A DNA stretch of 43,119 nucleotides, from positions 1-43,119 of the forward strand of contig JAIPEL010000023.1 of NCBI GenBank assembly GCA_021737185.1, in the 5' to 3' direction. Position numbers and translations under genes: made by a program. The notes under the pieces were generated by a model. It ran no database searches. It saw only the letters and a program-made list of their open reading frames with translations, and was not told the origin of the DNA. Source of the stretch: Desulfobacterales bacterium. GTDB taxonomy: Bacteria > Desulfobacterota > Desulfobacteria > Desulfobacterales > CAFBRK01. Positions within the stretch are counted from its first letter, which is position 1, and each line of letters opens with the position of its first letter. This document shows, one piece after another, positions 7,620-16,224 of the stretch.

Positions 7620-9810
7620 CCCCGACCGGCTGGTCGAACTCGAAGGTCAGATCGAACGCATCACCTTCACCAGTGAGGAGACCGGCTACACTGTGGCACA
7701 GGTCCGGGTGGGGGGGCAAAGCCAGCCTGTAACGGTGGTCGGAAACCTGCTGGCGCCCACTTCCGGAGAGGTGCTTCACATGGAGGGCGAGTGGATCACC
7801 CATCCCCGGTACGGCCTCCAGTTCAAAGTCCACCGCCATGAAACCCGGGTGCCGGCCACCGAGGACGGAATCCGGCGTTATCTGGGCTCCGGAATGATCC
7901 GGGGAATCGGCAAAGTCTATGCCGATCGGATGGTCGACCAGTTCGGTGAACAAACCCTGGCAGTCATCGAAAACGAACCCGACAAGCTGGCCGAGATCGA
8001 AGGGATCGGCAAAAAACGGATCGAAATGATCCGCAAGGCGTGGGACGATCAGAAAGAAGTCCGCAACGTCATGCTCTTTTTGCAGGGCCACGGCATAAGC
8101 CCGGGCTATGCGGCAAAAATTTTCCGTCGTTATGGCCAGCGATCCATTGCCGTGGTCCGGGACAATCCGTATCGTCTGGCCACCGATATCGCAGGAATCG
8201 GGTTTGCCATTGCCGACAAGATTGCCGAAAAGATCGGGATCGATAAAAAAGATCCGAAGCGGGTGCAGGCCGGCATTCTTCACGGGCTGTGGACGTTGGC
8301 CGGAGAAGGCCATGTGTTTTACCCGCATGGGCCGCTTCTGGGGCACTGCAGTGAACTGCTCGCCGTAGACGGGGAGCGTGTGAGGGCAGCGGCTGACGAG
8401 CTGCATCGGGCGCATCGAATCGTCATCGAAGAGATCTTCCCCGGCGTGGCGGCGTTGGAGGCAAACGAAAGCGCTGTTTTTCTGCCTCCCTTTTACCGAA
8501 ACGAGCAGGTCATCGCCGAACGGATTCAGATGCTGATGGCCCGTCCAAAGGGCGTTGGCGGCCTTCATCGGCAGTCGGCCTTCCAGGACGTCCTTCGGGC
8601 GCTTCCTTTCCGCCTTGCCCGCGACCAAAAAAGGGCCGTTGACAAATCGGCCGCCGAAAAGGTGCTGATCGTCACCGGCGGGCCGGGAACCGGCAAGACG
8701 ACCATCATTTCTTCTGTGATTCGTCTCTATTCACGGTGGACCCGAAAGATCCTGTTGGCCGCCCCCACAGGCAGGGCCGCCAAGCGGATGAGCGAAGCCA
8801 CCGGTGCCGCCGCCATGACGATTCACCGCATGCTCGAGTTCAACTTCCAAAAGGGCGGCTTTCAGCGGGACGGGGACAATCCCCTTGACTGCGACCTGCT
8901 CATCGTCGATGAAGCGTCCATGATCGACACGACCCTGATGGCCCATGTTCTGCGGGCTGTTCCGGATCCGGCGACAGTCGTCTTCGTCGGGGACGTCGAT
9001 CAGCTGCCTTCCGTGGGGCCCGGCAATGTGCTGGCCGACATGATCGCCTCGGGGCGAATTCCAGTGGTAAAACTGACTGAAATCTTCCGCCAGGCGCAAA
9101 CCAGCCGGATCATCGTAAACGCCCACCGGATCAACCACGGTCAGCTGCCGGAGCTTGCTCTTTCCGGGGAATTGACCGAATTTTATTTTATCGAAAAAAG
9201 AGCGCCGGAAGAGGTGCGCGATGCTATTCTCCAGGTGGTTCGCCAAAACATTCCGAGGCGGTTCGGGCTCGATCCGATAAAAGACATTCAGGTGCTGACC
9301 CCGATGCACAAGGGAACCGTCGGGGCCGTCAGCCTGAATCGGGAGCTCCAGCAGGCCCTGAATCCCGCCGGTGAGGGAATCGTGCAAGGAGAGAGGCGGT
9401 TTCGTGTCGGAGACAAGGTGATGCAGATCCGCAACAACTACGACCGGGAGGTGTTCAACGGCGACATCGGACGGATCGAGAGGATCGACCCCGTTGCCCA
9501 GCAAGTGACCGTCCGATTCGAAGACCGGCCGGTCGTCTACGAATTCGGGGATCTGGATGAGATCGTCCTGGCCTACGCGGTTTCCGTCCACAAATCCCAG
9601 GGTTCGGAGTTTCCGGCAGTCGTGCTGCCTGTCGTCACTCAGCACTACATCCTTCTTCAGAGAAATCTCATCTACACGGCGGTGACCCGGGCCAGAGAAT
9701 TGATGGTGATGGTCGGCACCCGCAAAGCCTTGGCCATAGCCGTCGGCAACGACGCCCCTCAGAAACGGTATACGCGTCTTGAAGCGCGGATCCGGCAGTT
9801 GCTGGACTAA
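7606..9810 (+). CDS. recD2: ATP-dependent RecD2-type DNA helicase
   Basis: Predicted 5'-to-3' superfamily 1B helicase of the RecD2/YrrC type, which works without RecBC. Domains in 734 residues: an N-terminal OB-like region (LEGQIERITFTSEETGYTV), helix-hairpin-helix repeats (about 95-215, e.g. SGMIRGIGKVYA and LAEIEGIGKKRIEMI), motor domain 1 with Walker A GGPGTGKTT (K364) and Walker B LIVDEASMID, and a C-terminal UvrD_C_2 region with YAVSVHKSQGSEFPAVV. ATG 7606 is chosen because the domain begins right after it and the spacing to the overlapping trmO stop suits coupling; an upstream in-frame start at 7471 would lie inside trmO. It is followed after 10 bp by a quinone oxidoreductase gene. Likely role: DNA repair or replication-fork processing. 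Confidence 0.93.
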   Translation: MADNDPDRLVELEGQIERITFTSEETGYTVAQVRVGGQSQPVTVVGNLLAPTSGEVLHMEGEWITHPRYGLQFKVHRHETRVPATEDGIRRYLGSGMIRGIGKVYADRMVDQFGEQTLAVIENEPDKLAEIEGIGKKRIEMIRKAWDDQKEVRNVMLFLQGHGISPGYAAKIFRRYGQRSIAVVRDNPYRLATDIAGIGFAIADKIAEKIGIDKKDPKRVQAGILHGLWTLAGEGHVFYPHGPLLGHCSELLAVDGERVRAAADELHRAHRIVIEEIFPGVAALEANESAVFLPPFYRNEQVIAERIQMLMARPKGVGGLHRQSAFQDVLRALPFRLARDQKRAVDKSAAEKVLIVTGGPGTGKTTIISSVIRLYSRWTRKILLAAPTGRAAKRMSEATGAAAMTIHRMLEFNFQKGGFQRDGDNPLDCDLLIVDEASMIDTTLMAHVLRAVPDPATVVFVGDVDQLPSVGPGNVLADMIASGRIPVVKLTEIFRQAQTSRIIVNAHRINHGQLPELALSGELTEFYFIEKRAPEEVRDAILQVVRQNIPRRFGLDPIKDIQVLTPMHKGTVGAVSLNRELQQALNPAGEGIVQGERRFRVGDKVMQIRNNYDREVFNGDIGRIERIDPVAQQVTVRFEDRPVVYEFGDLDEIVLAYAVSVHKSQGSEFPAVVLPVVTQHYILLQRNLIYTAVTRARELMVMVGTRKALAIAVGNDAPQKRYTRLEARIRQLLD

Positions 9811-9820
9811 GGAGTCCGCT

Positions 9821-10783
9821 ATGAAAGCCATCCGAGTACATCAGTTTGGAGAGCCGGAATCGATGGCTCTTGAAGAGATCGCCGAACCCGAGCCGGAATC
9901 GGGTCAGGTCCGGCTTCAAATCGCCGCCGCCGGAGTCAATCCGGTCGACACCTACATCCGCGCGGGCACATATCATATCCGGCCCAATCTTCCATACACC
10001 CCGGGAAATGACGGGACCGGCAGAATCGATGCCGTAGGCCAAGGGGTGTCGCACCTGAAAGTCGGCGACAGGGTATACTGCGCCGGCAGTTTGTCCGGCA
10101 CCTACGCCGAAAAGGCCTTATGCGCCAGCGCCCGGGTGTTCCCGCTGCCCGAGACCCTCTCCTATGCCCAGGGAGCGTCTGTGGGAGTCCCCTACGGGGC
10201 CGCCTATCACGGACTGTTTCACCGGGCAAAAGCCCTTCCCGGGGAGACCGTCCTCGTGCACGGGGCCACCGGCGGCGTCGGAACGGCCGCCGTTCAGCTG
10301 GCAAAGGCCCACGGGATGACAGTCGCCGCCACCGGGGGAACCGAGAAGGGGCGCAGGCAAGCCGCCGAACAGGGGGCCGATCTGGTGCTGAACCACAAAA
10401 GTACAGGCTACCTGGAACAGCTTATGGCCTGGACCCACGGCCGCGGGGTGGACGTGATCTTAGAGATGCTGGCCAACGTCAATCTGGGCGAAGACCTGAA
10501 GGTTCTGGCCGCAAACGGCCGAGTGGTCGTCATCGGAAGCCGAGGCACGGTCGAAATCAACCCCAGAGACGCCATGCAGAAAAACGCCGCCATACTGGGC
10601 ATGCTGCTCGGCAGCGTCTCCGCCGAGGAATTCCGGCGGATCCATGCGGCTCTGGGGGCGGGTATGGCCAGCAACGTGGTAAAGCCGCTGGTCGACCGGG
10701 AACTTCCCCTTGCCCAAGCACCCGAGGCCCATCGGAGGTTTATGGAAGCGGGCGCCGCCGGCCAGATCGTCCTGGTACCGTGA
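9821..10783 (+). CDS. NADPH:quinone oxidoreductase (zeta-crystallin-like MDR family)
   Basis: A zinc-independent medium-chain dehydrogenase/reductase of 320 residues, predicted to reduce quinones or activated double bonds with NAD(P)H. The N-terminal GroES-like part has AAGVNPVDTYIRAG and PYTPGNDGTGRIDAVG. The Rossmann part has the nucleotide-binding motif VHGATGGVGTAAVQLAKA, followed by ATGGTEKGRR. The structural and catalytic zinc cysteines of alcohol dehydrogenases are absent. ATG 9821 is preceded by AAGGAG with good spacing; the in-frame ATG at 9779 lies within recD2 and is rejected. It is probably co-transcribed with recD2, a pairing with no obvious functional logic. Substrate unknown. 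Confidence 0.88.
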   Translation: MKAIRVHQFGEPESMALEEIAEPEPESGQVRLQIAAAGVNPVDTYIRAGTYHIRPNLPYTPGNDGTGRIDAVGQGVSHLKVGDRVYCAGSLSGTYAEKALCASARVFPLPETLSYAQGASVGVPYGAAYHGLFHRAKALPGETVLVHGATGGVGTAAVQLAKAHGMTVAATGGTEKGRRQAAEQGADLVLNHKSTGYLEQLMAWTHGRGVDVILEMLANVNLGEDLKVLAANGRVVVIGSRGTVEINPRDAMQKNAAILGMLLGSVSAEEFRRIHAALGAGMASNVVKPLVDRELPLAQAPEAHRRFMEAGAAGQIVLVP

Positions 10784-10825
10784 GGGAAAAGACGACCTGG
10801 CCGATCGTCAACCCCCATTGAATGA

Positions 10826-11164
10826 ACCGGTATCCGCCATGGGGAAAAGAAACCATCCAGACTCGACCGGCAGATAAAAGGGGGTCCTTACCAGCCCTGG
10901 CCGGGCCGGTACGTGAAGCTGTCGGTGAAAGACAAAGGCGTCGGCATGACGCCTGAGGTGATGGACCGGATCTTCGATCCTTTTTTCACTACCAAGGAAA
11001 TGGGGCGCGGAACGGGGTTAGGACTGGCTTCGGTATATGGCATCGTCAAAGGCCATGAAGGCTATCTCGAAGTGGAGTCGACGCCGCAAAAAGGATCCGA
11101 ATTCCATATCTACCTGCCCGCTGCCCGAAGCAGCGGAAAATCCGAGGAGCCCGATGGATCATGA
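10826..11164 (+). pseudogene. C-terminal remnant of a histidine kinase (HATPase domain only)
   Basis: The open frame starts right after a stop at 10823 and encodes only the last part of a HATPase domain: [16 protein letters not shown] (G1 box), [19 protein letters not shown] (F and G2 boxes) and [14 protein letters not shown]. The sensor, dimerisation domain, H box and N box are missing, and the sequence before residue YQPWPGR is unrelated. A GTG at 10913 could start an 83-residue product, but it would bind ATP poorly without an N box. The stop overlaps the start of the enolase-superfamily gene by 4 bp (ATGA), so the remnant may survive as an upstream translated leader. Confidence 0.7.
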
Positions 11165-12405
11165 CCACGATACGCCGTATCGAACTGTTTCATGTGGCCG
11201 TCCCCCTGCCGGGCACATTCTATCCGGCTTGGATTCCCGGTTTTCCACAGACCGAAAACCGCTTCACGCTGCTGCGTGCCACCACCGACGACGATGTGGT
11301 CGGCTACAGCGCCGGACCCGCCATGGGCCGGGAGCGCGCCGGACTCGGCGAGCTGCTGGGGCCCTATTTGATCGGCGAAGACCCCACCGACATCGGGCTG
11401 ATCCAGCAGCGCATTCGGGAGATTTCATATCTGGGGTGGCGAAATGCCTGGGTCGAGCCGGCATTCTGGGACATCAAGGGCAAGCTTGCCGGAAAACCGG
11501 TTTGCGCACTGCTTGGCAGCGGCCCGTGCACCGTTCGGCTGTATGCATCCACCGGCGAAGTGAAATCTCCGGCGGAGCGGATCGAGGAAGCCGAGGCCCG
11601 CTTCTCTGAAGGATTCCGCGCCATCAAGATCAGGGTTCATGATTTTGAGGAGATCGCAGACATCCGTCAGGTCAAGGAGGTCTCAACCGCCATGGGCCAC
11701 AAGATGAAGATCGGGGTGGACGCCAACCAGGGATGGCGGGTGACAATCGTTTCAGACGCCCCTCTGTGGGATCTGGCCCGGGCCCGCCGATTTGCAGACC
11801 GCTGCGCCGATGCGGGCGTCGCGTGGCTCGAAGAGCCCCTGCCCATGGACGCCTACGAAGACCTTGCGGCGCTGACGGCCTACAGCCGGATTCCGATCGC
11901 CGGCGGCGAATTGCACACCGGCGGGCTGCCCGAATTGAAGATGATGATCGAACGCCGATGCTACAAAATCTTTCAACCCGACGCGGTCTTTTCCGGCGGC
12001 ATCGCCCAAACCATGGAGGTGGCCCGCCTCTGCCGGCAAAAGGGGCTGATCTATTCCCCCCACACCTGGACCAACGGGATCGGGTTTGCCGTCAATCTGC
12101 AGTTGTTTGCCGCCAGCGGCTTCGCCGCGGAAAAGGAGCTGGAATTTCCGATCAGCCCCCCGGGCTGGACGGTGGAGGCTCGAGACGGCATCCTGGAGAA
12201 TCCTTTCGACCACGACAATGGAAGCCTGCAGGTCCCGAACCGGCCCGGCCTCGGAATCGAGATCGACAAAAAAGCCCTGAAAAAACATGGCAAGCGGTTC
12301 TTCAAAATGGACCGGAAGCGGCTGATCTGGTATTCGGTCCGCAACCGGGGACTCCGCGCCACCTTGGAAATCAACCGCAACCGCCGAAAATCACGGAAAA
12401 CGTGA
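11161..12405 (+). CDS. Enolase superfamily enzyme, mandelate racemase/muconate lactonizing subgroup
   Basis: Predicted Mg-dependent enzyme that abstracts the alpha-proton of a carboxylate substrate, as in acid-sugar dehydratases or racemases. The N-terminal capping domain spans about 1-125 and the TIM barrel about 130-380. Metal ligands visible: D187 in GVDANQGW, E224/E225 in WLEEP, and E250 in AGGEL. The base motif on strand 2 is K156-I-R158 (KxR rather than KxK), and H301 in SPHTW fits the His of the His-Asp dyad of the mandelate racemase group. A basic tail of about 40 residues after the normal family end ([15 protein letters not shown] onward) is unusual. The start overlaps the kinase remnant. 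The convergent TRAP transporter suggests an imported organic acid as substrate, which is inference. Confidence 0.85.
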   Translation: MTTIRRIELFHVAVPLPGTFYPAWIPGFPQTENRFTLLRATTDDDVVGYSAGPAMGRERAGLGELLGPYLIGEDPTDIGLIQQRIREISYLGWRNAWVEPAFWDIKGKLAGKPVCALLGSGPCTVRLYASTGEVKSPAERIEEAEARFSEGFRAIKIRVHDFEEIADIRQVKEVSTAMGHKMKIGVDANQGWRVTIVSDAPLWDLARARRFADRCADAGVAWLEEPLPMDAYEDLAALTAYSRIPIAGGELHTGGLPELKMMIERRCYKIFQPDAVFSGGIAQTMEVARLCRQKGLIYSPHTWTNGIGFAVNLQLFAASGFAAEKELEFPISPPGWTVEARDGILENPFDHDNGSLQVPNRPGLGIEIDKKALKKHGKRFFKMDRKRLIWYSVRNRGLRATLEINRNRRKSRKT

Positions 12406-12456
12406 TTTTCTGCGGTGGGTTTTAAAAAAAGGAAATTTGAGTTTCCGGATCCAAAG

Positions 12457-12528
12457 TTGAAGATCGCCGTCATCGGCGCCGGCGCCATCGGCGGGGTGGC
12501 CGGCGCACGGATGAGCAAAGCCGCGTAA
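12457..12528 (+). pseudogene. N-terminal remnant of a ketopantoate reductase-like Rossmann protein
   Basis: A TTG-initiated frame of 23 codons reads MKIAVIGAGAIGGVAGARMS and then KAA before a TAA. This is the first beta-alpha unit with GxGxxG typical of PanE/ApbA family 2-dehydropantoate 2-reductases or related dehydrogenases. Nothing recognisable follows, since the shared terminator begins 39 bp later. It is best read as the stub left by a deletion. The rest of 12406-12566 contains no gene. Confidence 0.6.
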
Positions 12529-12566
12529 TGACGGCTGTCGATGGAATGCTTTGCAGATTTCATCTA

Positions 12567-12612
12567 TAAATAATGATGCCGCCCGGCGCGAGCCGGGCGG
12601 CATCATTATTTA
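12567..12612. terminator. Bidirectional intrinsic terminator between convergent genes
   Basis: A perfect 21-bp inverted repeat (12567-12587 and 12592-12612) with a 4-nt GCGA loop. The GC-rich core GCCGCCCGGC/GCCGGGCGGC is flanked by AT-rich TAAATAATGAT/ATCATTATTTA, which gives a U-rich tail in both directions. The last three bases of the right arm form the TAA stop codon of the minus-strand dctP-like gene. It serves the convergent enolase-superfamily and TRAP genes. Confidence 0.9.
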
Positions 12613-13710
12613 TCCTTTGAGGCTGAACTTGTCTGCGATCACGTTGTAGTATGCGTTTTCAGAAACCGTGCCCCAGACGCCCACCTGGGCCTTGAACTTC
12701 TTGAAGGCGTCATGCACCTTCCGGGCCAGGGGGTCCTTGTTTGCCTCTTCTTCCAACACCTCCTTGGCCAGCTTCCGCAGCTCGTCCATCATGTCTGCCG
12801 GAAACTGCTTGAGGTTGACCTTGTGCTTGGTAATGAGCTCCTGGAGGGCCGCTCCGTTGCCCGACTCGAACTCGCTCAGGCTCCAGAGATTGGTCTCCAT
12901 GGCCACGGCGTCTAAAATCACCTGCAGGTCCTTGGGCAGGGACTCATAGGCCTTCTTGTTGAAGATGACCTCCAGGGTGGTGCCGGGCTCGTGCCAGCCG
13001 GGATAGTAATAATAGGGGGCGGCCTTGTAGAACCCCATGCGAAGGTCGTGCATGGGGCCGACCCACTCGGTGGCATCGAGCACCCCCCGTTCCAGGGAGG
13101 TGAAGATCTCGCCGCCGGCAAGCAGGACCACGGTGCCGCCGGCGCCGGCGATCACCTTTCCGCCGAGGCCGGGAATCCGCATCTTCAGGCCGTTGAAGTC
13201 GCCGATGGTGTTCATCTCCTTTCGGAACCAGCCCCCCATCTGAACGCCGGTGTTGCCCTGGGGCCGGGGAACCACGTTAAACGGGGCATAGACCTCCTCC
13301 CACAGCTTGAGCCCCCCGCCGCTGTAAAACCAGGCATTGTTGCCCTGGGCGTTTAAGCCGAAGGGAACGGCGGAGAACCACTGGCACGCCGGCGTCTTTC
13401 CGGCCCAGTAATAGGCGGCGCCGCTGCCGCATTCCACGGTGCCGTCGGAAACCGCGTCGAAGGTGCTCAACGGCGGAACGAGTTCTCCCCCGGCATAAAC
13501 CTGGATGTTGATCCGGCCGCCAGTGGCATCCTTGACCCGCTGGGCAAAGCGTTCGGTGCCGGTCTGCAGGACGGGAAGATTGGGCGGCCATGTCGTGACC
13601 ATTTTCCAATTGTAGGTTTTTTGGGCGATCACACTCGGTGCTGCAATCGCCGATGCCGCCACTGCAGCAGCGCCGACACCCGCTTTTTTGATGAACTCAC
13701 GTCTTTTCAT
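12610..13710 (-). CDS. TRAP transporter solute-binding protein, DctP/TakP-like
   Basis: Periplasmic receptor that captures an organic acid and delivers it to the DctQM membrane part. The N-terminus is a twin-arginine-type signal, MKRREFIKKAGVGAA, ending near APSVIAQ, so export may be by Tat. The mature part starts YNWKMVTTWPPN, a pattern typical of TakP-like receptors for 2-oxo acids or lactate. The carboxylate-binding arginine is expected in NGLKMRIPGLGG, and ATEWVGPMHDLRMGFYKAAP is also family-like. Length 366 residues is normal. ATG 13710 is preceded by AAGGAGG. It is the last gene of a dctQ-dctM-dctP order on this strand, 111 bp after dctM, and its stop lies in the terminator hairpin. The ligand is not proven. 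Confidence 0.92.
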   Translation of the reverse strand: MKRREFIKKAGVGAAAVAASAIAAPSVIAQKTYNWKMVTTWPPNLPVLQTGTERFAQRVKDATGGRINIQVYAGGELVPPLSTFDAVSDGTVECGSGAAYYWAGKTPACQWFSAVPFGLNAQGNNAWFYSGGGLKLWEEVYAPFNVVPRPQGNTGVQMGGWFRKEMNTIGDFNGLKMRIPGLGGKVIAGAGGTVVLLAGGEIFTSLERGVLDATEWVGPMHDLRMGFYKAAPYYYYPGWHEPGTTLEVIFNKKAYESLPKDLQVILDAVAMETNLWSLSEFESGNGAALQELITKHKVNLKQFPADMMDELRKLAKEVLEEEANKDPLARKVHDAFKKFKAQVGVWGTVSENAYYNVIADKFSLKG

Positions 13711-13821
13711 TGTTCCGCCTCCTTATCGTCGGAGTATGGGTTTTAAAAAAATGAGCCTCGTTCAGTAAAGGCTTCGTCCTATCCTTTGACACCCATTCAA
13801 ACTGCGCTGCGTGTTGTGGTC

Positions 13822-15147
13822 TTATCCGCCGAAGACGACGGACGGCAGCCAGGTGACCAGCTTCGGGTAAAAGACCACGATCAGCAGGCCGATGAGCTGG
13901 AAAAATACAAAAGGAATGATACCGCGGTAGATGTGGCCGGTGGTGATCTCCGGAGGGGTCACCGCCTTCAGGTAAAACAGGGAAAATCCGAAAGGCGGCG
14001 TCATAAAAGAAGTTTGGAGGTTGACCGCGATCAGAATGCAGAACCAGGCCGGATCGAAGCCGAATTCGAACATGATCGGGGCCAGCACCGGCACATGAAT
14101 GAACGTGATCTCGATAAAATCGAGAAAAAAGCCGATGACGAAGATCAGGGCCATGACGATGAACAGCACGAAATGGTTTCCGTGGTTTTCAGCGATGCCG
14201 CCAAGAAAGTGCCGAACCAACCCGTCTCCCCCCAGGCCCCGGAAGACGAGCCCGAAGGCTGCTGCTCCCACGAGAATAATAAACACCATGCAGGTGAGCT
14301 GCAGGGTGGTGTGCATCACTTCCCGCAGGATTTTCAGGGAAAATTTGCGGTTGGCGACGGTCAAGACGGTGGCGCCCACCGCACCGACGGCGGCGGCTTC
14401 GGTGGGTGATGCGATTCCGGCAAAAATCGAACCGAGCACGGCCACCATGAGAAACAGCGGCGGAAACATCGCCCGACCCACCCGTTTTAGCATGTCGAAG
14501 CCGGACATCGCCGCCAGCTCTTCTCTGGGAATGGCCGGCGACCACTCCGGTTTGATGAGCGAAACCAGTACGATGTACAAAATGTAGAGCCCCACGAGCA
14601 CCAGACCGGGAAGCACCGCGCCGACAAACAGATCCCCCACCGGCACGCCCACGATGTCGCCGATCAGGACCAGCACAATGCTCGGCGGAATGATCTGTCC
14701 CAGCGTTCCGGAGGCAGAGACCGTTCCGGTGGTCAGCGACTTGTTGTAGCCGCGCTTGAGCATGGTGGGCACGGCCAGCAGCCCCATGGTGACCACGGTG
14801 GCACCGACAATTCCTGTGGAAGCGCCCAGAAGCGCCCCGACCACCACCACCGAGATGGCCAGCCCGCCCCGGATCCGTCCAAAGAGCATCCCCATGGTGT
14901 CGAGCAGCTCTTCGGCAAGACCGGAGCGCTCCAGCATCACCCCCATGAAGACGAACAACGGAACCGCCAGCAGTGTCACATTGGTCATCACCCCCCAAAT
15001 ACGGAAGGGCAGCAGGTTGAAAAAAGACCAGCCGAATCCGATCAGCCCGAAGCACAGGGCGGTCCCCATCAGGGTGAAGGTCACCGGAAAACCGAACATC
15101 AACAAAATGGTCAGGGCCAGAAACATCCAGCCGGGCAGATATTCCAT
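13822..15147 (-). CDS. dctM: TRAP transporter large permease, DctM family
   Basis: Integral membrane protein of 441 residues, the sodium-coupled transport channel of the TRAP system. It is hydrophobic throughout with about 12 predicted segments, including FLALTILLMFGFPVTFTLM at the N-terminus. Family patterns: GASTGIVGATVVTMGLL, SGTLGQIIPPSIVLVLIGD and FAGIASPTEAAAVGAVGA, followed by LQTSFMTPPFGFSLFYL near the end. The ATG overlaps the stop of the upstream dctQ gene as TGATG, so the two are translationally coupled. It works with the DctQ-like and DctP-like products encoded beside it. Confidence 0.94.
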   Translation of the reverse strand: MEYLPGWMFLALTILLMFGFPVTFTLMGTALCFGLIGFGWSFFNLLPFRIWGVMTNVTLLAVPLFVFMGVMLERSGLAEELLDTMGMLFGRIRGGLAISVVVVGALLGASTGIVGATVVTMGLLAVPTMLKRGYNKSLTTGTVSASGTLGQIIPPSIVLVLIGDIVGVPVGDLFVGAVLPGLVLVGLYILYIVLVSLIKPEWSPAIPREELAAMSGFDMLKRVGRAMFPPLFLMVAVLGSIFAGIASPTEAAAVGAVGATVLTVANRKFSLKILREVMHTTLQLTCMVFIILVGAAAFGLVFRGLGGDGLVRHFLGGIAENHGNHFVLFIVMALIFVIGFFLDFIEITFIHVPVLAPIMFEFGFDPAWFCILIAVNLQTSFMTPPFGFSLFYLKAVTPPEITTGHIYRGIIPFVFFQLIGLLIVVFYPKLVTWLPSVVFGG

Positions 15148-15677
15148 CAGGGCTCCGTCTCGGATTCGATGTCTTTACCGGCGATGGTGAACAGGCTCTT
15201 GATGCCCAGGGAAATCCCCTGAAAAAAAACAAGGGCGAAACCGGCGGGGATACAGGCCTTCAGGACCCATCGGAAGGGGATGCCTCCGGGGTCCGGGGAT
15301 CCTTCCATAACGGAAAAAGCGTTGGCGACAAACTTCAGCGACGTGGCGATGATCAGGTAGCAGCCGGGAATCAGAAACAGGAGCACGCCGATGAGGTTGA
15401 TCCAGGCCTGGGCTTTGGGGCCCATGCGCTGGTAGAAGATGTCGACCCGCACGTGGCCGTCTTTGAGCAGGGTGTAGCCGGCTCCCATCAGGAAAATAAA
15501 TGCAAACAGATGCCATTCCAGTTCCTGGGTGAACACGTAGCTTGTTTTGAATGCATACCGCATCACCACGTCGACGAAAACGACGCAGACCACCAAGCCG
15601 GTGGTCCAGGCGACGAATCGGCCGACCCAGGTGTTGAGGGCATCAATGAGGTGAACGATCTTCAATAGAAACTGCAT
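15147..15677 (-). CDS. dctQ: TRAP transporter small permease, DctQ family
   Basis: A 176-residue membrane protein with four predicted segments, including FVAWTTGLVVCVVFVDVVM, the second around HLFAFIFLMGAGYTLL, the third around INLIGVLLFLIPGCYLII and the last around KACIPAGFALVFFQGISLG. DGHVRVDIFYQRM after segment 2 and the Pro/Gly-rich stretch before segment 4 are typical of DctQ. It pairs with DctM. First gene of the TRAP operon; a perfect TTGACA lies about 195 bp upstream. No strong ribosome site is seen just before ATG 15677. Confidence 0.92.
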   Translation of the reverse strand: MQFLLKIVHLIDALNTWVGRFVAWTTGLVVCVVFVDVVMRYAFKTSYVFTQELEWHLFAFIFLMGAGYTLLKDGHVRVDIFYQRMGPKAQAWINLIGVLLFLIPGCYLIIATSLKFVANAFSVMEGSPDPGGIPFRWVLKACIPAGFALVFFQGISLGIKSLFTIAGKDIESETEP

Positions 15678-15846
15678 CGGTACCTACATATAAAAAAAGT
15701 AAGAGCGCTCGGGATATCGGGAAAACCGCCTTCGGATCGATGACGCTTCCGCCGGTTTCAGTCTCTGAGGGGCGATCCGCTTTTGCTGAATGCAGGTCAC
15801 CGCTTTTCCGCCCCAGGCCTGATCGAAATTCAGATACTGATGCGTA

Positions 15847-15875
15847 TAGATAAGGAGCGAATGTGTCGGTGTCAA
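15847..15875 (-). promoter_or_regulatory. Possible sigma-70 promoter of the TRAP operon
   Basis: On the minus strand a perfect TTGACA (15875-15870) is followed after 17 bp by TATCTA (15852-15847), a weak -10. It points at dctQ with a leader of about 170 nt. The remainder of the divergent intergenic region 15678-16224 holds a dispersed repeat copy (16088-16189) and no credible gene. Confidence 0.45.
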
Positions 15876-16087
15876 TATGAAAAATTCAATTATTTCGATT
15901 GCCTGTCTCTTTATCGCGGGTCGGATGAAAATCCGGCGATCTATAGTACGACTAAAACATAATGAGATTCTGAGCCTTTAGTCGAATCGAGGGAGGCGCC
16001 GATTCCCCTCCCCGGGGCCAAAAGGGATTCAGGCGCTTTTCGGGTTTCCTCTAAAATCCCGTGCTTGATCCGATTCCCGGTATGGTT

Positions 16088-16189
16088 TAGAGCGCTTGTC
16101 AAACAGCCGAGATACGACCTTGCGTTCGCGAAGCGCCGGTGCATATCAAGCTCTTTCAAACTGAACGGAAATATGGCAATTCCTATATA
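16088..16189 (-). repeat. Dispersed intergenic repeat, copy A
   Basis: Read on the minus strand, it begins TATATAGGAATTGCCATATT, contains the block AGAGCTTGATATGCACCGGC and ends TTTGACAAGCGCTCTA. The ATATGCACCGGCGC block (16133-16160) recurs at 42027-42054 with one mismatch. The terminal CAAGCGCTCTA block recurs near 29204, 36460 and 41098. It lies 36 bp before the CoA-transferase/GNAT gene. Confidence 0.6.
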
Positions 16190-16224
16190 CGGAAGTTCAA
16201 GAAGATCCGGACAAAGGGGGCGCG

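Noticed and set aside
13786-14409. 207-residue plus-strand frame opposite dctM
   Set aside because: Charged, repetitive translation opposite a clear 12-segment permease; an antisense shadow.
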